In this document: positions 1 to 5,754 of the stretch, piece after piece
Layout: the number at the start of each line of letters is the position of its first letter
Position numbering within the stretch: the first letter of the stretch is position 1
Source: an uncultured Candidatus Saccharibacteria bacterium
Lineage (GTDB): Bacteria > Patescibacteria > Saccharimonadia > Saccharimonadales > UBA5946
NCBI GenBank assembly: GCA_946886435.1
Contig: CAMPIR010000041.1
Coordinates: 1 to 6,668 of the forward strand
Direction: 5' to 3'
DNA: 6,668 bases
The notes under the pieces: model-generated
What the model was told of the DNA's origin: nothing
Databases searched by the model: none
Seen by the model: the letters and a program-made list of their open reading frames with translations, nothing else
Position numbers and translations under genes: made by a program

Positions 1-396
1 GACGACCTGTGCGAGGTATGCTAGACGCTGCGATGCTTCTGAGCCGCCAAATCCCTTCAGCTGTGGGCTCTCAGATACTTTTGGTGCGGTTATCTGGACG
101 AGAGAGATGGTACCCTCAGGATCCCAGAGGCGGTTACGTGGTTTGAAAAAGAACTTGATCATAGCGATCAGGTAGGTTTCCATCGGCTGGTCTTTACGAA
201 GTGGCAGTGCTAGCGCGAGAAATGCCACGATGATCGGTGCCGGGATCAGGATCAAGCCGATAAATATCTGCCCAAGTAGCCACGCCATAAAGATACCGAG
301 GGCCGCCACGATCAAGTAGATGAACTGACGAAAGCTGAACGGTCCGATCAGTTTGTCTTCGGCTTCAACATCTTGGGGTACTTTATAGACTGCCAT
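1..396 (-). CDS. PrgI-family T4SS inner-membrane protein (3' end beyond window)
   Basis: The visible part is 132 codons from ATG at 396-394 and stays open to the edge, so the C-terminus is missing. The N-terminus MAVYKVPQDVEAEDKLIGPF is the characteristic opening of PrgI-family proteins in CPR T4SS loci. Two adjacent hydrophobic segments follow (about residues 25-43 and 45-65), then the short basic stretch KFFFKPRNRLW (81-91) that typically follows the membrane hairpin. PrgI proteins are small inner-membrane T4SS components, the Gram-positive counterparts of VirB3, and usually precede a VirB4-type ATPase; such a gene is therefore expected just past the left edge (inference). The start lies 3 nt after the TAG of the VirB6-like gene, so the two are almost certainly co-transcribed and probably translationally coupled. 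Residues 98-132 (VQITAPKVSES onward) form a soluble extension whose full length cannot be seen. Confidence 0.88.
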   Translation of the reverse strand, partial: MAVYKVPQDVEAEDKLIGPFSFRQFIYLIVAALGIFMAWLLGQIFIGLILIPAPIIVAFLALALPLRKDQPMETYLIAMIKFFFKPRNRLWDPEGTISLVQITAPKVSESPQLKGFGGSEASQRLAYLAQVV

Positions 397-399
397 AGG

Positions 400-3360
400 C
401 TAAGGCGTTCCTCCCCCTCCTCCGCTAGGGCCAGGATTAGGCGGCACTGGAGGCGTAGTAAGCGGACTGGTGTTTTCTTTGAGGCTATCCCAAGCTTTAG
501 AGGATGGATCAGCAGGGTTAATACGATCGCTTGGGTTTATCGTAACGTTATTTGCACGCGCATTGAGCATTGCTTGAGCTGCCGCAGTCTGAATTTGTGA
601 CTTGAGATTATCGTCGTTCAAAATATGGCTTGCTTGAGCTGGAGATATAGTTTGCAATTTGTTGTACATCGCCTTATCGTCCAAAGAAGTTATCTGTTCG
701 TATGACATACCACCCGCACCGGCAAGACTCCAAACTCCTTGGTTTGTCATGTTTCCCTTAACGACGTCTGCGCGCTTATCGTTAGCTATGCTGTAAATTG
801 CTTCTTCCATATGCTTTTGTGCCTCGGCGCCGTTGACCGCATGTTTTGAAATCATCTCTGCAAACTGAGACCTACCGGGACCACCCTTTGAGTATGATCT
901 GCGCAGAATAGCTGTTGCAGTTTCATGATCACCCGCACTAGCAGCTTCTTTATACGCTTCATCGTACATTCCTAAAGTTTGATCCAAGGTAAGTCCCTGT
1001 TCTCTATGTGTTACGAGCTGCTCAATCGCGGCACTTCGCTTCCTTGACTCCTCATTTTCCTGAGATATTGCACCAGCGCGTGCCCTATTTAGCTCGGCCT
1101 GAAGGTTTGTCGCTCCACCGGTATAGCGTGCTGCGCTGCGGCCTCCTAGCTGCTGTGTAGCAAATCTTTCACCTGCTCGCGTCTGAGCCTCCTGCTTAGC
1201 TCGAGCCCTAATAGCACTTTCTTTGAGCGGATCACCATTTGCGGCGCTCACATCGACTGAAGCTTCATCAAAAGGCGCATTTTCCCCCGAATACATATTT
1301 GATAAATACCTTTGATTGACACGGCCAGCCCTATCCTTTGCCCGGGCGTATCTATCTTCCTTATTTGCCTTTCGCCGGTTATAGGCGGCGAAAGCACCAG
1401 TTGCTCCAACCGAGGGGTCTAGGTTTCGACCCTTTGCCTGATCTTGCTTGAAGTCGCGGTAACCCTCTGCCTTCTTGCGTAGGTTATCAAACGGTCCCTT
1501 GCTCGGGTTGTTTATGACTCCAGCGAGGCGACCGATAGCGCCTCCACTGAACTTGACGATGTACGGCACCCCAAAGAGCGGGATGAAGAGTATGCAGACT
1601 GCCGCGATGAGCTGGAAGAAATCAATGCCATCAGAAGTCGTACTGCTGGTGAGGACAATGTTCGCGGCGAGCTGACTCCCAGCGAAAAGCGCTGCGATCA
1701 ACGGGAACATGACGAGCATCGTCGTAAACGTGTTTTGCCACAACTGGAAGTACTTCTGGGTATTTGGCAGGATAAAGGCGACAAAAGCTAAGGGCGCGAG
1801 TGCGATCAGCAGGATGATGATAACCTGCCGGGCTATGAGGATAGCGACTGCTGTAACTACCGCAAAGAGCGCGGTCACGAGGAACGGCAAGATAGCGGCC
1901 ATGGCGCCAACGACGCCGCCAGTGCCGAGCACTGCAACGACACCCCCATAAGCTGCTCCGCCTGCCAGTAGCGCACCGATGACTGTTTGCCAGCTCAGTA
2001 CATTGACATCGACGTTTGACCCCGAGTGCATGGCCTCGAACAGGTTAGCGATACTGACGCCGACGATGTTCGTGATATCAAGAGCTATTTGGCAGAGGAA
2101 AAATGATAAGTTAACCAGGATCGCAGCTGCGATAACCCGAGGCAAAAGTTTTTTGATGCCATAGCTCGACAGCCCGACCGAGGTTGCTTGTGAGAAAATG
2201 ACCACAAAAAATGCGATAACGAACAGGACGTTTGCGATATCGCGGAATTTGGTCCAGGTGTTATAGAGCGGTCCGCCTATCTCGACCGTTGTCGGCTCGA
2301 TGATGAGCATATTTTGAATAGCTGCATAGGCCATGTCGTTAAAGCTCGCGATAAAGTTTATCGCTGGGCAGATGATCCAACCGAGCGCTCCCGCCGAGCA
2401 GACTGGTTCGTTGCTGCCGCCGGTTGTTTCGGTGCCGCCGATCGTGCCCTCTCCTGGAACATCATCTGGGTTGGCGATATTGTACGCTTTGACATAGTCA
2501 GACATGTCTTTGTCGTAGTCCCAGGTCTTTTTCGCCATATCGCTACAAGTGACGTTTGAGACGTTTTGCATGTCGTTGTTGACGTAGATATCGTCAACTT
2601 TATCGGTTTGATCTCGAGAAAGGCTATATACATTGCGAACGATCTCACCCGTCCCTAGGTCGATATCGTTAACAACAACTTTCCGCTTATCGGCGTTGAC
2701 ATTGTTTTCGTCAGAGGAGTCGTACGGTCCTATGAGTTTGGCGCCACAAAACTCAACGAGAGAGCTCCGGTAGACGTGGTACATCATAGCGGGTGACGGC
2801 GACCAAGATGCAGGGTTTTCGGCATGTTCCTGGTAACCGGTTTTGAACTGCTCGACTTGTCGTGCACCTTGATCGAAGGCGTCGCTATCCATGTCGAACT
2901 GATCGCCACTGCCAGTTGTACAGCCTTCAAAGTTACTCTCTGTCTTACTGTCGGAGTCGCCACGTGAAGCCATCGGTTGAACCGAACAAAACGCCGCTAC
3001 TGGGTTAGCAAATCCGATCTTACTAAGTGAGTTTCGGACAAAAGCCTCTCCCGCATCGCCGTCACAGCTCACTTTCCCGTCTGGGTTCAGATAACCGAGC
3101 GCGGCACTACCGCTGTCAAAGATGGCGCCTTTTTCGACGTCGTTATAACTGTTCTTTCCGATGTCGTTGTCGTTAAAGCACTTCGTAACGGCGCGCAGAC
3201 GCAACCAGCGCTCTGTCTGTGAAGCGAGTCCATCATTGCTCGTTCCGGTAATAGCATCTGCGCTTACAGGAGCATTTAAAAAACCCACTGCCGTGAGAGT
3301 GGCGAACAACGCAACGACAAGACCAGCGTTCAGGAGCTTTTTTGACGCCCACGAATTCAT
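400..3360 (-). CDS. TrbL/VirB6-like T4SS channel protein with external domain and long cytoplasmic tail
   Basis: This 986-residue protein has three parts. Residues 1-36 are a signal peptide (KK, hydrophobic core, cleavage probably after VSA34 or ADA36), followed by an acidic soluble region to about 325 with eight cysteines (61, 99, 125, 147, 205, 272, 321, 331) and a Gly/Thr linker at 303-318. Residues about 375-603 hold roughly seven membrane segments (near 375-392, 408-429, 458-480, 484-510, 511-531, 543-570, 582-603). This core includes LIALAPLAFVAFILPNTQKY, the pattern I associate with CPR VirB6/TrbL proteins. Residues 604-986 are a charged, partly helical tail ending in a Pro/Gly-rich segment. 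An external N-terminus, seven helices and the basic residues after the last helix place the tail in the cytoplasm. VirB6/TrbL forms the inner-membrane channel of T4SS. Classical members are about 300-550 residues; long forms with signal peptides also occur in Rickettsiales. No other ATG lies before the signal peptide, and the ribosome-binding site is poor. It is followed 3 nt later by the PrgI gene. Confidence 0.87.
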   Translation of the reverse strand: MNSWASKKLLNAGLVVALFATLTAVGFLNAPVSADAITGTSNDGLASQTERWLRLRAVTKCFNDNDIGKNSYNDVEKGAIFDSGSAALGYLNPDGKVSCDGDAGEAFVRNSLSKIGFANPVAAFCSVQPMASRGDSDSKTESNFEGCTTGSGDQFDMDSDAFDQGARQVEQFKTGYQEHAENPASWSPSPAMMYHVYRSSLVEFCGAKLIGPYDSSDENNVNADKRKVVVNDIDLGTGEIVRNVYSLSRDQTDKVDDIYVNNDMQNVSNVTCSDMAKKTWDYDKDMSDYVKAYNIANPDDVPGEGTIGGTETTGGSNEPVCSAGALGWIICPAINFIASFNDMAYAAIQNMLIIEPTTVEIGGPLYNTWTKFRDIANVLFVIAFFVVIFSQATSVGLSSYGIKKLLPRVIAAAILVNLSFFLCQIALDITNIVGVSIANLFEAMHSGSNVDVNVLSWQTVIGALLAGGAAYGGVVAVLGTGGVVGAMAAILPFLVTALFAVVTAVAILIARQVIIILLIALAPLAFVAFILPNTQKYFQLWQNTFTTMLVMFPLIAALFAGSQLAANIVLTSSTTSDGIDFFQLIAAVCILFIPLFGVPYIVKFSGGAIGRLAGVINNPSKGPFDNLRKKAEGYRDFKQDQAKGRNLDPSVGATGAFAAYNRRKANKEDRYARAKDRAGRVNQRYLSNMYSGENAPFDEASVDVSAANGDPLKESAIRARAKQEAQTRAGERFATQQLGGRSAARYTGGATNLQAELNRARAGAISQENEESRKRSAAIEQLVTHREQGLTLDQTLGMYDEAYKEAASAGDHETATAILRRSYSKGGPGRSQFAEMISKHAVNGAEAQKHMEEAIYSIANDKRADVVKGNMTNQGVWSLAGAGGMSYEQITSLDDKAMYNKLQTISPAQASHILNDDNLKSQIQTAAAQAMLNARANNVTINPSDRINPADPSSKAWDSLKENTSPLTTPPVPPNPGPSGGGGGTP
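410..420 (-). promoter_or_regulatory. Shine-Dalgarno sequence for the PrgI gene, inside the upstream gene
   Basis: On the minus strand this reads GGAGGGGGAGG, a strong anti-16S match. The nearest GGAGG ends 13 nt before the PrgI ATG at 396, a somewhat long spacing. The same bases encode part of the terminal glycine run (residues 980-984) of the VirB6-like protein, so ribosomes finishing that gene cover this site, which fits coupled translation. Confidence 0.5.
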
Positions 3361-3368
3361 ACCTATAA

Positions 3369-3397
3369 CTATATACCAGCACGGGGCTGGTATATAG
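3369..3397. promoter_or_regulatory. Perfect 12-bp inverted repeat upstream of the VirB6-like gene
   Basis: The arms CTATATACCAGC (3369-3380) and GCTGGTATATAG (3386-3397) are exact reverse complements around a 5-nt loop (ACGGG on the plus strand). The structure lies between the 339-residue gene (ends 3436) and the VirB6-like ATG (3360); its proximal arm is 8 nt from that start codon. As RNA it would fold into a stable hairpin inside the ribosome footprint; as DNA it is a dyad that could bind a dimer. No T-run follows it on the minus strand (TTATAGGT then ATG), so it is not a standard intrinsic terminator. The role (translational control, processing, attenuation or operator) is unresolved. Confidence 0.65.
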
Positions 3398-3435
3398 GGC
3401 TTTTGCTAATTTTCCAAAAAGATAGTGCTTATTAT

Positions 3436-4455
3436 CTAGCCGATGTTCCCGATATCAGCGATACCGGTTGAGTTGTATACCCGGATGTCACCCGCTGCAT
3501 CAACCTGTAGCGTCATGGTCGAGCTGTAGTCGTTGTTGTACTTGCCGTCACCAGAACGGGTATCCGGCTGGTTTGTTACCCAGATAGTGTTGATGGCGGC
3601 ATCAACGGTAGCGTTAGGCTCAAGCTGCATGTCTGCATTCGTAGTTGCTACGAGGTCTACGCGGGTTTCGGCATTTTGCTCTACCATAAACATCGCGCCG
3701 ATCTGATGTCGTCTATCCCTCATCGACTCAAGCATTGCGTCGTAGTGAGGGCTAGTGACGTCGAAGAATGAACGCCCCATAGCTTCATAAGTAGCCTCCG
3801 TCTCAGGAGTAAAGACAACTTCGCCGAGTGGCGCATCGAGATCAGGCTCTCCGCTGTTGACCAGGACCGTAAGTCGGTCGCCCAGTGCTTCAAACGCTTC
3901 ACCGACTGTTGCTGCTTCGGAAATATTCACAGGGTTATCGATAACATACTGCACCTGTTCTGGAGTCGCTTTTTTGTTGAGTCCTGAGATCACGGTCTCT
4001 CCCGTGGTTTCCACAGTGCCGGTTGTTTCCGGTGCCGGAGTCTCATTCTCGGCGATAGGTGCAGCGGAGGTTGCGGCCTCGTCCCCGGCAGTTGGTGTGG
4101 CTGAAGTTGAGTCGACGGGGCGTTCGGAGTCCCCAGTAGCCTGGTGTGCAGCAAAGCCGCCACCCGCCAGTACAGCACCACCTACAACACCGGCAACCCA
4201 CTTCTTCCAGCCGGAACGACTCTCGGTATCTGCCGAGATGGCTTCGGTGGGCCTAGATTCCGTCTCTGCGCGCGGAATCCTGTCAAAATCAACACTCCTC
4301 GTGATAGGATCGATGGCGCTGGCGTCATCGGGGCTCTCCAGGTGCTCGTGAACATCTGCAAGATCCGCAGTAAAAGGTCGTACCCCTTCTGGATGTTCGG
4401 TTGTACTGATTTCGCTGGGTTTTTGTGTTTCTGGCTTGTTAGCTTCTGGTGACAT
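3436..4455 (-). CDS. Single-pass membrane protein with stalk and external domain, T4SS-associated, family unknown
   Basis: I do not recognise the family of this 339-residue protein. Residues 1-82 are hydrophilic and acidic with many Pro, Glu and Thr. WKKWVAGVVGGAVLAGGGFA (84-103) is one weak, glycine-rich membrane segment preceded by basic residues, which predicts an N-in, C-out orientation. Residues 108-158 form a Thr/Ala/Pro/Glu-rich stalk containing two ETTG units. Residues 160-339 look folded: a helical part (ATPEQVQYVIDNP, TVGEAFEALGDRL) and a C-terminal part with alternating beta-like stretches (TRVDLVATT, TIWVTNQ, TMTLQVDA, DIRVYNSTG). There is no cysteine, unlike its neighbours. The order cytosolic arm, one helix, linker, C-terminal mixed domain resembles VirB8/TcpC-type scaffold proteins, but that is only an architectural analogy. 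The ATG at 4455 has AAAGGA 7 nt upstream. The gene lies first in the leftward operon, 75 bp before the VirB6-like gene, which suggests a structural or regulatory role in the same machine. Confidence 0.8.
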   Translation of the reverse strand: MSPEANKPETQKPSEISTTEHPEGVRPFTADLADVHEHLESPDDASAIDPITRSVDFDRIPRAETESRPTEAISADTESRSGWKKWVAGVVGGAVLAGGGFAAHQATGDSERPVDSTSATPTAGDEAATSAAPIAENETPAPETTGTVETTGETVISGLNKKATPEQVQYVIDNPVNISEAATVGEAFEALGDRLTVLVNSGEPDLDAPLGEVVFTPETEATYEAMGRSFFDVTSPHYDAMLESMRDRRHQIGAMFMVEQNAETRVDLVATTNADMQLEPNATVDAAINTIWVTNQPDTRSGDGKYNNDYSSTMTLQVDAAGDIRVYNSTGIADIGNIG

Positions 4456-4517
4456 GAGGTGGTTGTCCTTTGCGCTGTTTGTTGTGCCTGCCCGAGCTTT
4501 TTGCTATCGGGAGTATG

Positions 4518-4547
4518 TTTATCACAATACACTAAAACCGCTGAAAA
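4518..4547 (-). promoter_or_regulatory. Candidate sigma-70-type promoter for the leftward operon
   Basis: On the minus strand, TTTTCA (plus 4547-4542) is followed by an 18-bp spacer and GATAAA (4523-4518). Each hexamer matches consensus at four of six positions, and a TGT just before the -10 gives an extended -10. The predicted start near 4511 leaves a leader of about 55 nt. This was found by eye only. Confidence 0.35.
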
Positions 4548-4571
4548 AGCAATAGCGGAATGGTTTTTTGA

Positions 4572-4600
4572 TTGAATTATCCCCTAGACTATGGGATAGT
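4572..4600 (+). promoter_or_regulatory. Candidate sigma-70-type promoter for the pilin operon
   Basis: TTGAAT (4572-4577), a 17-bp spacer and GATAGT (4595-4600), with TGG before the -10 giving an extended -10. Each hexamer matches four of six consensus positions. Predicted transcription start is near 4607, about 28 nt before the first pilin ATG at 4635. The Shine-Dalgarno sequence there is weak (GGAA at 4627-4630). Confidence 0.5.
4578..4598. promoter_or_regulatory. Dyad overlapping the pilin promoter, candidate operator
   Basis: The arms TATCCCCTAG (4578-4587) and CTATGGGATA (4589-4598) are inverted repeats with one mismatch (4584 against 4592), centred on A4588. The dyad fills the spacer and enters the -10 hexamer, the usual place for a repressor site, or for an activator that reshapes the spacer. 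It has no T-run after it and no gene ends upstream on this strand, so it is not a terminator. Confidence 0.45.
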
Positions 4601-4634
4601 TTAGACAAAGAATCATATATTAAAACGGAACCAT

Positions 4635-5276
4635 ATGAATAAAACCAAAACACTCATCCTCGCCGCCACTCTCGTACTAGCGGGCACTCTTTCGCTCATG
4701 CAGACAACGTCAGCATCCGCTCTTTCACGGGCGGAACAAAGAGAATGTCGTGATACATGGCAGGGTTCATGGAACGTTGATTCCCAGAAGGATGAAAACT
4801 ATAAGAGCGATGCCGGCGACTGTAAAACGACCAACGGCGGTAACTGCGTCAGGACAGAGCGAAGACTCCCGGATGAAAGTGATAGGCGAGCTACGGTTGA
4901 GTGTAGTGTTGACGAAAGTGAGACTGAAACTAACACAGGTGGATCAAGCTCGGTTACTGGGGGCGAATCGATAAATGGCTGTGAAGACATAGAGAGCCGT
5001 AGTGGTACTAGTATCATCAAGTGTGACAATAGCGGTAATCGTAACCCGATCGAAAATCTGCTTCTTCAGATCATTAACTTCCTCGCCATCGGTGTCGGTA
5101 TCGCAGTCGTTGGCGGTATCATCTGGGGCGGTATCATGTACGCTAGCTCAAACGGTGACTCCGGTAAGACAAAACAAGCCATCAGTATAATCGTTAACGC
5201 CATACTAGCCCTACTTCTGTTCATGTTTATGTACGCAATCATTAACTTCCTGATACCTGGCGGCCTCTTCAGCTAA
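4635..5276 (+). CDS. TrbC/VirB2-like pilin with cysteine-rich ectodomain
   Basis: This 213-residue protein starts with a signal peptide (MNKTKTLILAATLVLAGTLS, cleavage probably after ASA29). Residues 30-138 form a hydrophilic domain with six cysteines (38, 63, 71, 90, 116, 130) and a Gly/Ser/Thr-rich linker at 98-112. Residues 139-213 are a pilin-type helical hairpin: helix 1 about 141-168, the loop GGIMYASSNGDSGKTKQA (165-182), and helix 2 about 183-208. The loop aligns directly with the downstream paralogues (GG-x-x-Y then SxG[DN]xG). VirB2/TrbC proteins are T4SS pilus subunits of about 100-130 residues, so the roughly 110-residue ectodomain is an addition. It is the first gene of the rightward operon, 46 bp before the next pilin. 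The soluble part uses AGA/AGG for four of ten arginines. It could be a tip, minor or adhesive subunit (inference). Confidence 0.85.
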   Translation: MNKTKTLILAATLVLAGTLSLMQTTSASALSRAEQRECRDTWQGSWNVDSQKDENYKSDAGDCKTTNGGNCVRTERRLPDESDRRATVECSVDESETETNTGGSSSVTGGESINGCEDIESRSGTSIIKCDNSGNRNPIENLLLQIINFLAIGVGIAVVGGIIWGGIMYASSNGDSGKTKQAISIIVNAILALLLFMFMYAIINFLIPGGLFS

Positions 5277-5279
5277 GTA

Positions 5280-5308
5280 TTGACCGCGCGGCATAAATAC
5301 AGCATGAT
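5280..5308 (+). promoter_or_regulatory. Possible internal promoter before the second pilin gene
   Basis: In the 46-bp gap after the first pilin, TTGACC (5280-5285) and CATGAT (5303-5308) are 17 bp apart, five and four of six matches to consensus. Transcription would start near 5315, leaving almost no leader before the ATG at 5323, which also lacks a clear Shine-Dalgarno sequence. It may allow separate expression of the shorter pilins, or be chance. Confidence 0.3.
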
Positions 5309-5322
5309 ATAACCTAAGCACT

Positions 5323-5754
5323 ATGCAAAAGATAAAAAAACATTTTCAGTACGCATTGCTCGCCGTCGTAACTATGTTTACGATGAGCCTGGCTTCCCCG
5401 TTGGTGGCACCCGCTATGGCTGCCAGTAACAACTGCAAGGACACAGTACTTACCTTTCCAGCATGGTATAAAGGCGTCAACGACAAAACGCCTGCATGTA
5501 ACTTACAGATAGATAACCTCAACGACATCTGGGTTATCGTTATGAACGGTATCGAAATATTGTTGCAGGTGGTCGCCTACGTCTCAATCGGGTTTATTAT
5601 CTGGGGCGGCTTCAAATACATCAAAAGCGAAGGTGACCCTGGTAAGATATCTGAGGCAAAGATGGCTATCATCAACGCAATCATCGGTCTCGTTATAGCG
5701 CTTATATCGGTTGCACTTGTTCAGTTTGTCCAAGGGAATGTCATCCAATCATGA
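5323..5754 (+). CDS. TrbC/VirB2-like pilin (143 residues)
   Basis: A signal peptide with a KIKKH start and hydrophobic core ends near APAMA33. A short mature N-terminal segment follows with two cysteines (38 and 59). Two hydrophobic helices (about 71-95 and 113-137) flank the loop GGFKYIKSEGDPGKISEAK (95-113), the diagnostic part of this family in the locus. It is predicted to be exported and inserted as a helical hairpin, then polymerised into the T4SS pilus or fibre. The total length is close to that of classical VirB2/TrbC precursors, so this and the 130-residue paralogue are the best candidates for the major subunit. Its TGA stop overlaps the next start as ATGA, which implies translational coupling and shows UGA acting as stop. 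No arginine is present; positive charge comes from lysine. Confidence 0.87.
   Translation: MQKIKKHFQYALLAVVTMFTMSLASPLVAPAMAASNNCKDTVLTFPAWYKGVNDKTPACNLQIDNLNDIWVIVMNGIEILLQVVAYVSIGFIIWGGFKYIKSEGDPGKISEAKMAIINAIIGLVIALISVALVQFVQGNVIQS

Larger units (their letters stand above)
4456..4634. promoter_or_regulatory. Divergent intergenic control region
   Basis: This 179-bp gap separates the leftward channel operon from the rightward pilin operon and is AT-richer than the flanking genes. Besides the two promoter candidates and the dyad listed separately, it holds a small hairpin at 4491-4511 (CCCGA/TCGGG outer stem, inner GC pairs, A5 loop on the minus strand). That hairpin would lie at the very start of the leftward transcript. 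No coding sequence is supported here. Confidence 0.6.

Noticed and set aside
400..1371. Recent horizontal transfer of the VirB6 tail as explanation of its codon use
   Set aside because: AGA/AGG also appears in soluble parts of neighbouring genes, and only one codon family was counted, so transfer is not supported over relaxed selection.
1709..1951. Plus-strand open frames within the VirB6-like gene (also 1475-1675, 1979-2164, 2314-2559)
   Set aside because: They lie wholly inside a well-supported membrane protein gene, show no domain or signal of their own and have no operon context.
2358..2648. A 96-codon minus-strand frame overlapping the VirB6-like gene in another phase
   Set aside because: It lies within the coding sequence for the external domain and has Thr/Lys/Arg/Ser-rich composition typical of an out-of-frame reading.
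3857..4351. A 164-codon open frame on the plus strand opposite the 339-residue gene
   Set aside because: It is antisense to the low-complexity stalk region, has an Ala/Ser/Val/Pro-rich composition expected from reading Thr/Glu/Ala-rich codons backwards, and has no convincing ribosome-binding site.
4538..4569. CCGCT/AGCGG hairpin followed by TTTTTT on the plus strand, terminator-like
   Set aside because: The stem is only 5 bp with an 11-nt loop, the T-run is 5 nt away, and no gene on this strand ends before it.
5284..5291. CCGCGCGG palindrome after the first pilin as an operator or terminator
   Set aside because: It has only 8 bp and no loop or T-run, and so short a palindrome is expected by chance.
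5752..5754. UGA read as glycine, as in Gracilibacteria
   Set aside because: The TGA here falls where the pilin family normally ends and overlaps the next start as ATGA; reading through would run out of frame across the following pilin.
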